Counted from the first letter of the stretch, positions 9,992 to 19,797 are shown. The stretch is 64,000 nt of DNA from Bifidobacterium canis (GCF_009727065.1 NZ_WNLP01000001.1:434001-498000), one strand, 5' to 3'. Notes: generated from the sequence alone by a model not told the origin. Numbers and translations: made by a program.

Positions 9992-10967
9992 ACAATCCAA
10001 CGCTGCGTCGCAGCCCGCAACCCCGTATCGATCTGGCTTCGTGGCCGTGGTGGGCCGCCCCAATGTCGGTAAATCCACGTTGATCAACGCGTTGATCGGC
10101 ATGCAGATCGCCATTGCGTCATCTCGGCCGGAAACGACGCGTAAGGCCATTCGAGGCGTGCTCACCACCGACCACGCCCAGATCGTGCTCGTCGACACCC
10201 CAGGCATCCATCGTCCTCGCACTCTTCTGGGTCAGCGACTCAACGATGTTGTCGACGAATCTTTGGCAGACAGCGACGAGATAGCCTTCCTGCTGCCGGC
10301 AGATCAGGAGATCGGGCCGGGGGACCGCAGGATCTTGAGTAGGCTTCGCTCTCAATTCGCCACGAAAAACGACGATGGCACGTTCAAATGGAAGGTGCCG
10401 CTGATCGCGATCGTGACGAAAATCGATCAGCTTGACCGCAATGCATTGGTGAACAAGCTGATCGAAATCAACGAATTCGCTGATTTCGCGGATATCGTGC
10501 CGGTAAGCGCATTGGAAGACGACAATCTGCAGGAAGTACGCAACGTGCTGATTGACCATCTTCCCGAAGGGCCACAGATGTATCCGACCGATCAGGTCAC
10601 CGAAGAGCGTCCTGAAGATGCCATCGCAGAGCTCATCCGTGGTGTGCTGCTTGAAGAACTCGATGATGAGCTGCCTCATTCATTGGCCGTTGTCGTCGAC
10701 TCGATCGACTACCCAGAGAACATGGACGAGGAAGATGCCGAAATGATGCACGGCAAAGCTCGCGTGATGGTCTCCATCTACGTTGAACGAGACTCACAGA
10801 AGCCGATCATCATCGGCAAGGGAGCGTCGCATCTGGTGCATATCAAGAAGAAACTGCGTACGCCGGTGAATCGTCTGGTCGGTCGTAAAGCGAATCTCGA
10901 TATGCAGGTCAAAGTCGCGAAGAACTGGCAGTCCGACCCGAAGAAACTCGATCGTCTGGGCTTCTGA
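9978..10967 (+). CDS. era: Era GTPase
   Basis: A 329-residue ribosome-assembly GTPase. G1 is GRPNVGKSTL, G3 is DTPGIHRPR, G4 is TKIDQLD and G5 is VSAL. The C-terminal KH domain ends in NWQSDPKKLDRLGF. It binds the 3' end of 16S rRNA, the same site that YbeY processes. Two ATGs, 9978 and 9984, follow the AGGAG site; 9984 has the better spacing, so the exact start is uncertain by two codons. Confidence 0.95.
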   Translation: MTMSEQSNAASQPATPYRSGFVAVVGRPNVGKSTLINALIGMQIAIASSRPETTRKAIRGVLTTDHAQIVLVDTPGIHRPRTLLGQRLNDVVDESLADSDEIAFLLPADQEIGPGDRRILSRLRSQFATKNDDGTFKWKVPLIAIVTKIDQLDRNALVNKLIEINEFADFADIVPVSALEDDNLQEVRNVLIDHLPEGPQMYPTDQVTEERPEDAIAELIRGVLLEELDDELPHSLAVVVDSIDYPENMDEEDAEMMHGKARVMVSIYVERDSQKPIIIGKGASHLVHIKKKLRTPVNRLVGRKANLDMQVKVAKNWQSDPKKLDRLGF

Positions 10968-10998
10968 CTTCTCATAGGACCTTTTGCGCACGTAGTGC

Positions 10999-11046
10999 GC
11001 ATATGAGTTGGGCCCACCGAGATTATCGGTGGGCCAACTCATATGC
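10999..11046. terminator. Bidirectional terminator between era and the acyl-CoA ligase gene
   Basis: A 21-bp stem with one bulge, GCATATGAGTTGG-CCCACCGA against its complement, loop GATTA. It lies between convergent genes. A smaller hairpin (GCGCA/TGCGC) precedes it at 10986-11000. Confidence 0.8.
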
Positions 11047-11060
11047 GATGCTGATGTAGG

Positions 11061-13121
11061 TCAGCCGTTGTTCTGCGCGTCCGGATTCGGCTTGCGCTTC
11101 GTGTACATCTGCGTGTTGAGCAGTGTGTTGTAGCGCTTGAGCACACGCGGGCGAATGATCTTCATCGACGCTGTCATCAATCCGTTATCCTGACTGAACT
11201 CCTCAGGCAGAATGATGAACTTGCGAACGGATTCGGCACGGGAAACACCCTCGTTCGCCTGATCCACCCACTTCTGCACCTCGGCACGCACCGCAGCGTT
11301 CTGAGCAGCCTCTTCCATCGTCATGCCGGTGTCAAGACCATGCTTCGACAGCCACGGGCGCAACGCATCCTCATCCAAGGTGATCAATGCGGAGATGAAC
11401 GAACGCTTGTCACCGACCACCAATGCCTGAGACACGAACGGGCAACGCTTGATGACATCTTCCATCGGGCCCGGGGAGACGTTCTTACCGCCTGCGGTGA
11501 TGATCAGATCCTTCTTACGGCCGATGATATAGAGGAAGCCATCATCGTCGAGACGCCCCAGATCGCCGGTCTTGTACCAGCCATCTTCGGTGAAGCTCAG
11601 CTCGGTTTCCTCTTCGTTCTTGTGGTACCCCTTGAACACCGGAACGCCTTTGACCTGAATCTCGTTGCCTTCGCCGATGCGCAGCTGGAATCCCGGGAAC
11701 GGGATGCCGACGGAACCCTGATGGTAGGGCACCGTCAACGGATTGAACGCGCATGGCGCCGTGGTCTCGGTCAGGCCATAGCCCTCATACACCGGGATGC
11801 CGGCGCCACGGAAGAACGCCATCAGATCGGGGTCAAGCGGCGCGCCGCCGGTGACGATCCACTTCGCGCAACCACCGAGGGCTTCGCGAATCGACGCGTA
11901 GACCAGCGGGTCGAAGGCATTGCGCTGCATGGAGACGAATCGGCTGGCCTTGCCATTCTCGCTGACCTCCTTCATGTATTTCTGGGCGGCTACGACGGAT
12001 GCCGCGAACACGCGTCCCTTAGGGCCGCTACCGGCTTTCTGGGAGGCTGCGTTGTAGACCTTCTCCAGCACACGAGGAACCACGATCATGATGTGCGGGC
12101 GTGCGATCTTGAGGTCGGCGGTCAGCGTCTTGATGCCACGGGCGATGTAAATGTGCAGATTGCTGGCCACGCAGATGTAGTTGATGGCGCGGGCGAAGGA
12201 ATGCGCCTGCGGCAGGAACAGCAGGACGCGGTTGCGCTTGTTGGACAGCAGGTCGGGCATGTAGGTGGGCAGGTTGGTGGCCGTGGCGCAGTAATGCGCG
12301 TGCGTCATCTCCACGCCCTTCGGCGCGGCGGTGGAACCGGACGTGTAGACAATCGAGCACAGGTCGGTTTTCTTGACGCTGGCGATGCGCTCGTCGAGCT
12401 GTGCGTCGGAAACGGTGGAGCCATATGCCTTGAGTTCATCCAACGCGCCGTTCTCAATGCACATGATGGTCTTGAGCGTCGGGCAGTCCTCTTTGGCCAG
12501 CTCCGTTTTGTTCAGCATGTCTTTGGTCTCGACCACCAGCAACGAGGAGTCGGAGTTGTCGACGATGTTGCGAATCTGCTCCGCGGAATCGGTGTCGTAG
12601 ATGGTGGCGAGCACACCTCCGACCGACAATACGGCTGCATCGAACACATCCCACTCATACGACGTGTGGCACATGAACGCCACACCATCGCCTTTGCGGA
12701 GACCCTGATGCATGAGACCCTTGGCAACCTCGCGAATGTCAAGCAACGTTTCGCTCGCGGTCTTCGTCACCCATTCATCACCGTATTTAAACGTATACAG
12801 CGCTTCGTCAGGCATACGCTTAGCACGGGATTCATAGATGCGATACAGGTTGAAGTCTTCTGGCAGAGGTTCGTTGCCCTCGGTGTCTGCCGTGATGAAA
12901 TCGGAATTGGCGTCGATGAACGTGGTCGTCGGGCGATCCGGACCCCAGAAGTCGATATGCGGCAGATCCTCATAGTCGTGATGCTGCGGCGTCGTTTCCG
13001 GGTCCACATAGTCAGGAGTGTCGCCATCAGCGTTGATCGGATGTTCGAAATCACCGCCGAGATGCAATATTCTCTGCGTCGCATCCGACGCGTGCTTTTT
13101 GACCGATGTGAAAATAGACAT
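11061..13121 (-). CDS. Long-chain fatty acid-CoA ligase (AMP-binding)
   Basis: A 686-residue ANL-superfamily enzyme that adenylates a fatty acid and transfers it to CoA. The P-loop is SIVYTSGSTAAPKGVEMTH; further motifs are YEGYGLTETTAPCAFNP and GWYKTGDLGRLDDDGFLYIIGRKKDLI, with the C-terminal catalytic-lysine region near FSQDNGLMTASMKIIRP. This is the FadD15-like bacterial type. The ATG at 13121 has AAGGAG five bases upstream, so the in-frame start at 13142 is rejected. Bifidobacteria lack beta-oxidation, so the role is probably activation of exogenous fatty acids for lipids (inference). Confidence 0.9.
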   Translation of the reverse strand: MSIFTSVKKHASDATQRILHLGGDFEHPINADGDTPDYVDPETTPQHHDYEDLPHIDFWGPDRPTTTFIDANSDFITADTEGNEPLPEDFNLYRIYESRAKRMPDEALYTFKYGDEWVTKTASETLLDIREVAKGLMHQGLRKGDGVAFMCHTSYEWDVFDAAVLSVGGVLATIYDTDSAEQIRNIVDNSDSSLLVVETKDMLNKTELAKEDCPTLKTIMCIENGALDELKAYGSTVSDAQLDERIASVKKTDLCSIVYTSGSTAAPKGVEMTHAHYCATATNLPTYMPDLLSNKRNRVLLFLPQAHSFARAINYICVASNLHIYIARGIKTLTADLKIARPHIMIVVPRVLEKVYNAASQKAGSGPKGRVFAASVVAAQKYMKEVSENGKASRFVSMQRNAFDPLVYASIREALGGCAKWIVTGGAPLDPDLMAFFRGAGIPVYEGYGLTETTAPCAFNPLTVPYHQGSVGIPFPGFQLRIGEGNEIQVKGVPVFKGYHKNEEETELSFTEDGWYKTGDLGRLDDDGFLYIIGRKKDLIITAGGKNVSPGPMEDVIKRCPFVSQALVVGDKRSFISALITLDEDALRPWLSKHGLDTGMTMEEAAQNAAVRAEVQKWVDQANEGVSRAESVRKFIILPEEFSQDNGLMTASMKIIRPRVLKRYNTLLNTQMYTKRKPNPDAQNNG

Positions 13122-13383
13122 AGTGCTCCTTATAGCCCGCAAAAACGTTCTTCAACGGATATTAGCCTTAAAAACGTTCCACGTCACCTTACGCTTACGT
13201 AACGAAGCCTTCTGGCGTAATTCGAAAACCGTTCGCACGAATTGACGGGCATCCTATGAAACCGCTTGGAACGCGGATATTCGCAGAATGGACTCCAACC
13301 ATATGTTACGGACGTGTTTCGGTTACACTGGGGCGCTGTATGTTCATCATCCCGTCATACGGGGATGCATAGAAAGGGTTCAT

Positions 13384-14526
13384 ATGGCTCAAACACCAGA
13401 AGCCACTGTGGTGTTCGGCGTATTCAATGAAACGTCGGAACATGAGTCCCGCGTCGCACTGACGCCGGATATCGCTACACGCCTGCGTAAGGCAGGGGTG
13501 TCTTGTTTGATAGAACATGGAGCAGGCGAAGCCGCCTCATACACGGATGACGACTATGCCAAAGCTGGCGTGACCGTCACCGACAAGCAGACGATTCTCG
13601 ATGAAGCCGACGCTCTCGGCTTCGTAGACCGCCCATCGGAGCAGATGATCACGCAGATCAGCAAAGGCACATGGGTCATCGGCATGCTCGGCTCCTTCAC
13701 CGATGAAGCATATGTCAGCGCATTGCAGCAGGCCGGACTCACGGCCATCGCCATCGAGCGACTGCCACGACAGCTCAGCTCGGCGCAGTCGATGGACGAG
13801 ATGACGTCGCAGAATTCGGTCATGGGCTACAAGGCCGTTCTGGTGGCGGCCAATGAATATGGTTCGTTCCTGCCGATGATGACGACGGCAGCCGGCACGA
13901 TCCGACCGGCGAAGGCGCTTATTCTCGGCGCGGGCATCGCCGGCCTGCAGGCCATTGGAACGGCGAAGCGCCTCGGTGCCGTTGTCACGGCGTACGACGT
14001 GCGCCCGGCTTCGAAGTCCGAGGTTGAATCTCTCGGCGCCAAGTTCCTTGACCTCGGGCTCGACTTCTCGAAAGGTCAGGGTGAAGGCGGTTATGCCCGC
14101 GCGCTCACTGCCGAAGAGCAGGCGCAGCAGCAAGCCGCCGTCGACAAGAAGGCCAGCGAATTCGACATCATCATCACGACGGCGAAGGTTCCCGGCCGCA
14201 AGCCACCGGTGCTGTTGACCAAGGAAGGCGTCGCCGGTTTGCATCGTGGCGCGGTCGTCGTCGACTGCGCCGCCAGCGATCTGGGCGGCAACGTTGAGGG
14301 CTCTACGATCGGCGAACAAGTCACGGATGGCGGTGTCAAGATCATCGGCGCACCATATTTGGCCAGCGAAGTGAGCACCACCGCATCGAATCTGCTCAGC
14401 CGTAACGTCGGCGATATTCTGACGCATTTCATCAAAGACGGCAAGCTCACCGTAGATATGAACGAGGAGATCGATCAGGCGATGGTCGTCGCCGGCGATT
14501 CCTCGCAGGAACGAAAGGGGGAGTGA
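13384..14526 (+). CDS. pntAa: NAD(P) transhydrogenase subunit alpha, part 1
   Basis: A 380-residue NAD(H)-binding domain I of proton-translocating transhydrogenase. It shows the alanine dehydrogenase/PNT N-terminal domain (FNETSEHESRVALTPDIATRLRKAG) and the Rossmann motif AKALILGAGIAGLQAIGTAKRLGA. The ATG at 13384 has GAAAGGGTT upstream; the frame extends further left without a site. The next two genes supply the membrane part and domain III. The complex moves hydride between NADH and NADP coupled to proton flow and would supply NADPH. Confidence 0.93.
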   Translation: MAQTPEATVVFGVFNETSEHESRVALTPDIATRLRKAGVSCLIEHGAGEAASYTDDDYAKAGVTVTDKQTILDEADALGFVDRPSEQMITQISKGTWVIGMLGSFTDEAYVSALQQAGLTAIAIERLPRQLSSAQSMDEMTSQNSVMGYKAVLVAANEYGSFLPMMTTAAGTIRPAKALILGAGIAGLQAIGTAKRLGAVVTAYDVRPASKSEVESLGAKFLDLGLDFSKGQGEGGYARALTAEEQAQQQAAVDKKASEFDIIITTAKVPGRKPPVLLTKEGVAGLHRGAVVVDCAASDLGGNVEGSTIGEQVTDGGVKIIGAPYLASEVSTTASNLLSRNVGDILTHFIKDGKLTVDMNEEIDQAMVVAGDSSQERKGE

Positions 14527-14530
14527 ACCG

Positions 14531-14842
14531 ATGCCTGATCTCGTAGTATCGATCACCCTGTTTATTCTCGCATTGCTCATCGGCATCGAAGTCATCGGCA
14601 AAGTGCCGGCAACGCTCCACACGCCACTCATGTCGGGTGCGAACTCCATTCACGGCATCGTCATCGTCGGCGTCGTCATCGTCGCCGCCGAAGCGAACTC
14701 GTGGCTGTCATATGTGTTCATCTTCCTGGCCGCTGTGCTGGGCACGATGAACGTCGTCGGCGGCTATGTGGTCACCGACCGCATGCTTGAGATGTTCAAG
14801 AGCGATAAAGACGGCGCGAAGAGCAAGGGAGGCAACAAGTAA
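14531..14842 (+). CDS. pntAb: NAD(P) transhydrogenase subunit alpha, part 2
   Basis: A 103-residue integral membrane protein with three or four helices (residues 4-22, 33-55, 58-80). It corresponds to the membrane segment fused to PntA in E. coli and separate in many bacteria. It starts 5 nt after pntAa and its stop overlaps the pntB start by one base (TAATG), so the three genes are translationally coupled. Confidence 0.92.
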   Translation: MPDLVVSITLFILALLIGIEVIGKVPATLHTPLMSGANSIHGIVIVGVVIVAAEANSWLSYVFIFLAAVLGTMNVVGGYVVTDRMLEMFKSDKDGAKSKGGNK

Positions 14843-16257
14843 TGACCGCACAGCCAATCGATATTGTTGCATGGTTCGTATACCTGCTGTCTGCGGTGAT
14901 GTTCGTCATGGGACTTCACTACATGAATTCCCCGAAAACCGCACGTAAGGGCAATTCCATCTCCGCAGTCGGCATGATCATCGCCGTGGTGATGGCGTTC
15001 ATCAAACTCTTCGTCTCCGGCTTCGTCAACGGCATCGCCGTCATCGTGCTGATCGTCGGCATCGCCATCGGTGCTCTCGCCGGCGTTGTCTCGGCCAAGA
15101 AGGTCAAGATGACCGACATGCCTCAGCTTGTCTCCATCTTCAACACCGTCGGTGGCGGCGCCGCTGCGCTCGTCGCCCTGAACGACATTCTGGCCAACGA
15201 CCATGCTCCAAGCCTTGTGGTGCTCATCACGGCCGGCCTCGGCGTGATGATCGGTTCCGTCACCTTCACCGGTTCGCTCATCGCCGCCGGTAAGTTGCAG
15301 GGCATCCGCTGGGTCAAGAACCTCAAACTGCCGGGCAAGGGCTTCTGGAACGTGCTTTTCATCGTGCTGACCATCGCCTCCCTCGTGATGCTGTGCGTGT
15401 TCCCAAGCCAGCGTCTGCTGTGGTCGATCCTGACCACCGTGTTCGCGCTGTGCTATGGTCTCGTCTTCGTCATCCCGATCGGTGGCGCCGACATGCCGGT
15501 CGTCATCTCCGTGCTCAACGCTTGCACGGGTACGGCTGTCGCCATGTCTGGCTTGGCCATTGACAATGTGGCGCTGATCGTCGCCGGCGCACTGGTCGGT
15601 TCGGCTGGCGTCACGCTGTCGGTGCTCATGTCGAAGGCCATGAACCGCCCGCTCATGTCTGTGCTCGCAGGTGGCTTCGGTGGATCCGATGCGGCATCCG
15701 GTTCCGCTGATGGTCCGGAAGGCACGATGAAGGAGACGACCCCTGACGATCTCGCCGTCCAGCTGGTGTATGCCGACAAGGTGATCTTCGTGCCAGGCTT
15801 CGGTCTCGCTCAGGCTCAGGCACAGCGCGAACTGGCCGATCTCGGCGAACTGCTCAAGGAGCATGGCGTCGAGGTTGAATACGCCATCCACCCTGTGGCA
15901 GGCCGTATGCCAGGCCATATGAACGTGCTGCTCGCCGAAGCGAACGTGCCATATGACGAGCTCATCGATCTCGATGACATCAACCCGCAGTTCCCGACCG
16001 CCAACGTCTCGTTGGTCGTCGGCGCGAACGACGTCACGAATCCGGCGGCACGCAAACCGGGCACGCCTGTTTCCGGCATGCCGATCCTCGACGTCGACAA
16101 GTCGCAGAACGTGGTCGTCATGAAGCGCGGCCGTGGTCGCGGTTACGCCGGCATCGAGAACGAACTGTATTACGAAGACAACACGCAGATGCTGTTCGGC
16201 GACGCCAAGCAGAGTCTGCAGGAGGTCATCGCAGCAGTCAAGGAATTGCTGAACTAA
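14842..16257 (+). CDS. pntB: NAD(P) transhydrogenase subunit beta
   Basis: A 471-residue protein. The N-terminal two thirds form about eight membrane helices; the C-terminal domain III binds NADP(H), with VIFVPGFGLAQAQAQRELADL and the fingerprint VSLVVGANDVTNPAARKPGTPVSGMPIL and VMKRGRGRGYAGIENELYY. Length and motifs match PntB. It ends the three-gene operon, followed by a strong terminator. Confidence 0.95.
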   Translation: MTAQPIDIVAWFVYLLSAVMFVMGLHYMNSPKTARKGNSISAVGMIIAVVMAFIKLFVSGFVNGIAVIVLIVGIAIGALAGVVSAKKVKMTDMPQLVSIFNTVGGGAAALVALNDILANDHAPSLVVLITAGLGVMIGSVTFTGSLIAAGKLQGIRWVKNLKLPGKGFWNVLFIVLTIASLVMLCVFPSQRLLWSILTTVFALCYGLVFVIPIGGADMPVVISVLNACTGTAVAMSGLAIDNVALIVAGALVGSAGVTLSVLMSKAMNRPLMSVLAGGFGGSDAASGSADGPEGTMKETTPDDLAVQLVYADKVIFVPGFGLAQAQAQRELADLGELLKEHGVEVEYAIHPVAGRMPGHMNVLLAEANVPYDELIDLDDINPQFPTANVSLVVGANDVTNPAARKPGTPVSGMPILDVDKSQNVVVMKRGRGRGYAGIENELYYEDNTQMLFGDAKQSLQEVIAAVKELLN

Positions 16258-16285
16258 TAATCAGTTTTCCAATAATTCAGTTTCC

Positions 16286-16328
16286 AAGTGGTGTGGGCGT
16301 TCCGATATCGGAACGCCCCACACCACTT
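16286..16328. terminator. Terminator after pntB, shared with the convergent hydrolase gene
   Basis: Inverted repeat AAGTGGTGTGGGCGTTCCGAT against ATCGGAACGCCCCACACCACTT with no loop beyond the central AT step and one unpaired base. It lies between convergent genes. Confidence 0.8.
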
Positions 16329-16376
16329 TCGCGTTGATAATCCAACGCATTCCTCAGCTATTGTGCCGCACGTGAC

Positions 16377-17381
16377 TCATGCAGCGATATGAAAACAGCG
16401 GCGTACAAAAGCGTCTACGGTCTGCCAATACAACGTCGGGTTCGTGCGCAGACTCAATGTGTGCCCAGCGCCTTCAACACGTAATTTCTTTTTCACCGGA
16501 CTCGCACATGCGGCATACAACGTGTCAAGCATGCGCGGGTTCACGATCTCGTCACGGTCTCCTTGAATAAACAACATCGGCAGCGTAGTGCGGCGGAGCT
16601 GTGCCAGCGCGTCCGCCTGCGTGAACCAGAACCCCAGCCTCACCTTATTGATCAGGCTGCCGCAGTCAACGATCGGCTTGGCCATGAGCTTGCTGATATG
16701 CAGCATGCCGGCAACGCTGTTCAACAGCTGGTCGTATTCGCCAGAGAACCCGCTGTCGACGATCGCGCACGTCACGTTCCTGGCCAATCGGGGATCGGCG
16801 CACGCGTCGAGAATCGTCGCGGCGCCCATCGAATTTCCTTGAAGCACAATGCGGGCGTCGGGATCTTTGGCGACGATGGAATTCACCCACCTGAGCAGAT
16901 CCTCTTTCTCGAGCCACCCCATGCCCACATAGCGCCCCTCACTCAACTCATGGGCACGTTGCGCCGGAACCAGCACGCGCATGCCCATGTTCGCATAATG
17001 AAAAGCCCACGATGCCATCTCGGACGGTTCACCCGTGTAGCCATGCAAGCAGATCGCGTAGGCGTGAGGCAGTGGCACCGCTGTGTTGGCGTCGAAACGC
17101 CATGCATGCAAGGTGAGATCGTCATAGCTGCGAATAGTGACGCCATGCTTGACCTCATCGAACCATTGTAACGCCTGCTCGTCAACGCCGGCCTGCTTCG
17201 CCGGATCATGCTGCGCAAGGGAGTCGTCATCGGTTTTACGGCGGAACAGTGAACGCTTCGACTGCGAATCAAGCGCCACCGAGAACAACGTCTCGCCGGC
17301 GGCAAACACCATGCCACAAGTCAAGGCGATTCCTGCCGCGGCACCGACGTACGGCCATATCTTCGAAGAGTGCGTTGCCAT
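16377..17381 (-). CDS. Membrane-anchored alpha/beta hydrolase
   Basis: A 334-residue alpha/beta-hydrolase. An uncleaved N-terminal anchor is likely (residues 9-30, WPYVGAAAGIALTCGMVFAAG), which would place the catalytic domain outside the membrane. The nucleophile elbow is LQGNSMGAATIL (Ser), with Asp in FIQGDRDEIVNP and His in EGAGHTLSL. The start at 17381 has GGAG upstream; an ATG five codons earlier lacks a site. The substrate is unknown. It is related to the BAAT/acyl-CoA thioesterase-like lipoprotein hydrolases common in Firmicutes and bifidobacteria. Confidence 0.85.
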   Translation of the reverse strand: MATHSSKIWPYVGAAAGIALTCGMVFAAGETLFSVALDSQSKRSLFRRKTDDDSLAQHDPAKQAGVDEQALQWFDEVKHGVTIRSYDDLTLHAWRFDANTAVPLPHAYAICLHGYTGEPSEMASWAFHYANMGMRVLVPAQRAHELSEGRYVGMGWLEKEDLLRWVNSIVAKDPDARIVLQGNSMGAATILDACADPRLARNVTCAIVDSGFSGEYDQLLNSVAGMLHISKLMAKPIVDCGSLINKVRLGFWFTQADALAQLRRTTLPMLFIQGDRDEIVNPRMLDTLYAACASPVKKKLRVEGAGHTLSLRTNPTLYWQTVDAFVRRCFHIAA

Positions 17382-17597
17382 AGATTCTCCAATCATATGC
17401 TCTAACCGGCATCGTAGCGTATGCGTGCCGTTGCCGTAGTGTTTCCACCATCATCGGAGTTGTCAAATGCAAACACTATTCTAGAAACGTTGCTTTGGCG
17501 AGGGAAGCTGTTGCTTCCGTCATCGACTCGGCAGAAAGTGGGCTCCTTGAGCACTGCTTTGGCTCGTTGATGCGTCAATTCAGAACAAGGAGGAAAT

Positions 17598-18233
17598 ATG
17601 GCAAATAGCACAACCATCACGCTCGAAGGCGAACTGCGCACCGAGTTCGGCAAGGGCCCTGCCCGCCGTATGCGCGTCGCTCATGAAATTCCTGCAACCG
17701 TCTATGCAGGCGGCGAGCAGCCGGTGTATGTGAAGCTGCCGATGCGTGAGACCACGCTGGCTCTGCGTCACACCAACGCTCTGTTCACCATCAAGTACGG
17801 CGCCGAATCCAAGCTCGCCGTCGTCAAGGACGTTCAGCGCAACCCTGTCAAGCGCATCGTCGAACACATCGACTTCTACGAGGTCAAGGCCGGCGAGAAG
17901 ATCGAGGTCGAGGTTCCAGTCTTCGTCGAAGGCACTCCGAAGGGCGGCGCCATCGCCGTTGTCGACATGCAGCAGCTCACTGTTCGTGCCGAGGTCAACA
18001 ATCTGCCGGAGCGCATCGTCGTCTCCGTCGAAGGTCTTGTGGATGGCGACAACATCTTTGCCAAGGATCTCAAGCTGCCTGAGGGCGTCGAACTCGACAT
18101 CGCCGATCCGGAAGAGTCCGTCGTCACCGTCGAGATCCCGCAGGAAGCACCAGCTGACTTCGAGACCGCTGAGCCGGCCGACGAGGTTCCTGCCGAGGAT
18201 GAGAAGGACGACACCGCTGCTGCGGAAGCCTGA
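17598..18233 (+). CDS. rplY: 50S ribosomal protein L25 (CTC form)
   Basis: A 211-residue long-form L25. The N-terminal 5S rRNA-binding domain (LEGELRTEFGKGPARRMRVAHEIPATVYAGG) is followed by the TL5/CTC C-terminal domain (DFYEVKAGEKIEVEVPVFVEG) and an acidic Ala/Glu-rich tail. An ideal AAGGAGG site precedes the ATG. A short hairpin, GGAAGC/GCTTCC at 17503-17518, lies in the leader. Expression is probably monocistronic, given the terminator at 18274. Confidence 0.95.
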   Translation: MANSTTITLEGELRTEFGKGPARRMRVAHEIPATVYAGGEQPVYVKLPMRETTLALRHTNALFTIKYGAESKLAVVKDVQRNPVKRIVEHIDFYEVKAGEKIEVEVPVFVEGTPKGGAIAVVDMQQLTVRAEVNNLPERIVVSVEGLVDGDNIFAKDLKLPEGVELDIADPEESVVTVEIPQEAPADFETAEPADEVPAEDEKDDTAAAEA

Positions 18234-18273
18234 TCTCATGGCAAGAACGGCATAGACGATTAGTCTGATTTTG

Positions 18274-18312
18274 ATAGTGGGGTCTGCCTGGAAACGGGCA
18301 GACCCCACTATT
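18274..18312 (+). terminator. Rho-independent terminator after rplY
   Basis: Stem ATAGTGGGGTCTGCC with GGCAGACCCCACTAT around a short loop, followed by TTTGT. Confidence 0.85.
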
Positions 18313-18508
18313 TGTATGGCAATACACTGTTTTTCGCGCGCGCGAATAAACCTCACGCTGACATTTCAGCTCGCGGAAAGAAATTTCATATTGTGAATCA
18401 CCTGCACGGTTTCGTAGCATGCCTTGCATAAAGTAACAGACAAATCAGCGCCACAAGCGCTGTAGAAACCATCCACGACCACTATTCGATATTTGAAGAA
18501 GCAATATC
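18313..18508. other. Intergenic region upstream of ilvE
   Basis: This 196-nt gap holds no gene that I can see. It contains a perfect 14-bp palindrome, TTCGCGCGCGCGAA, at 18333-18346 and a small hairpin, AGCGC/GCGCT, near 18447-18461. A promoter for ilvE must lie here but no convincing -35/-10 pair was found. Confidence 0.4.
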
Positions 18509-19636
18509 ATGACCAATGATTCCCATCACAATCCGGCAGCACTCGACAAGCTCGCGCAGAATTGGACGGTTCTGCCCAACGACAATCCGGCATCTGACGC
18601 CAAGCGTGAAGAACTGATCGACAAGCCAGCATTCGGACAGGTGTTCTCCGACAGCATGGCTCACATGACGTGGACCAAGGGTGAGGGGTGGAGCGATCGC
18701 CGCATTGAACCATACGCGCCGCTGAAGCTTGACCCGGGCGCCTCGGTGCTGCATTACGCTCAGGAATGCTTCGAGGGCCTGAAGGCCTACCGCCATGCGG
18801 ACGGCTCGACCTGGCTGTTCCGCCCGGACGCCAACGCGGAGCGCATGCAGAATTCGGCTAAGCGCCTCTACCTGCCTGAGGTCGCCATCGACGATTTCCT
18901 TGGTTCCTGTGCGGCTTTGGTCGAGAAAGACGCTAAGTGGGTTCCTGCCCGCCGTGAATACACGCTGTATCTGCGTCCGTTCCTGTTCGCCTCCGAACCG
19001 TTCCTCGGTGTGCGCGCTCCTGAGGAAGTGGATTACTGCGTCATCGCTTCGCCTTCAGGCCCATACTTCGCCGGCGGCGTCAAGCCGGTGAGCATCTGGG
19101 TGGAAGACAAGTGGTTCCGCACCGGCCCTGGCGGCACCGGTTTCGCGAAGTGCGGCGGCAACTACGCCGCCTCGCTGCTTGGCGAATACCGTGGCATTGC
19201 CGAAGGCTGCGAGCAGGTCTGCTTCGTCGACGCGGCAACCAAGACCTACCTTGAAGAGCTGGGCGGCATGAACATGATGGTCGTCTATGCCGACGGCCAT
19301 GTGGAGACTCCAAGCCTGACCGGCAACATCCTTCCAGGCGTCACCCGCCGTTCGATCATCCAGCTGCTCGAAGACGACGGCCATGACGTTGTCGAGACGA
19401 TGATCGCCCTCGACCAGTTGCTCGAAGACATCAAGTCTGGCAAGGTCACCGAGGTGTTCGCCTGCGGCACCGCTGCTATCGTCACGCCTATCGGCCGCTT
19501 CAAGTCGGAGACCTTCGACGTGACCGTGGCCGACGGCCAGCCCGGAGAACTGACGATGGCAATCCGCAACCAGCTTCTCGGCATCCAGCTCGGTGAGATC
19601 GAGGATCCACATAACTGGATGTGGAAGGTTTGCTGA
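18509..19636 (+). CDS. ilvE: Branched-chain amino acid aminotransferase
   Basis: A 375-residue PLP fold-type IV enzyme (BCAT group II). It carries LHYAQECFEGLKAYRHADGSTWLFRP, the PLP-lysine region GGTGFAKCGGNYAASLL, the cofactor glutamate region KTYLEELGGMNMMVVY and the phosphate-binding loop FACGTAAIVTPIG. It interconverts Leu, Ile and Val with their 2-oxo acids, using glutamate. It has its own leader and terminator, so it is probably a single-gene unit. Confidence 0.96.
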   Translation: MTNDSHHNPAALDKLAQNWTVLPNDNPASDAKREELIDKPAFGQVFSDSMAHMTWTKGEGWSDRRIEPYAPLKLDPGASVLHYAQECFEGLKAYRHADGSTWLFRPDANAERMQNSAKRLYLPEVAIDDFLGSCAALVEKDAKWVPARREYTLYLRPFLFASEPFLGVRAPEEVDYCVIASPSGPYFAGGVKPVSIWVEDKWFRTGPGGTGFAKCGGNYAASLLGEYRGIAEGCEQVCFVDAATKTYLEELGGMNMMVVYADGHVETPSLTGNILPGVTRRSIIQLLEDDGHDVVETMIALDQLLEDIKSGKVTEVFACGTAAIVTPIGRFKSETFDVTVADGQPGELTMAIRNQLLGIQLGEIEDPHNWMWKVC

Positions 19637-19675
19637 TCTTCTGATCTTTGCGGATACATTCAATCCGACATAATG

Positions 19676-19707
19676 AATGGGGTTGACGCACATGCGTCAA
19701 CCCCATT
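19676..19707 (+). terminator. Rho-independent terminator after ilvE
   Basis: A perfect 15-bp stem, AATGGGGTTGACGCA with TGCGTCAACCCCATT, 40 nt after the ilvE stop. Confidence 0.85.
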
Positions 19708-19797
19708 GTCGTTCTAGTTTCGTTGTAGGCTGTTGTTGGTTTCGTACTGAAAATATAAACCTTAGCGAGCAGAAAGAAGCGGGAGGGGAGAGCGTCA

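Noticed and set aside
11340..13202. 620-codon open frame antisense to the acyl-CoA ligase
   Set aside because: Opposite a well-supported AMP-binding enzyme, no start signal, no domain.
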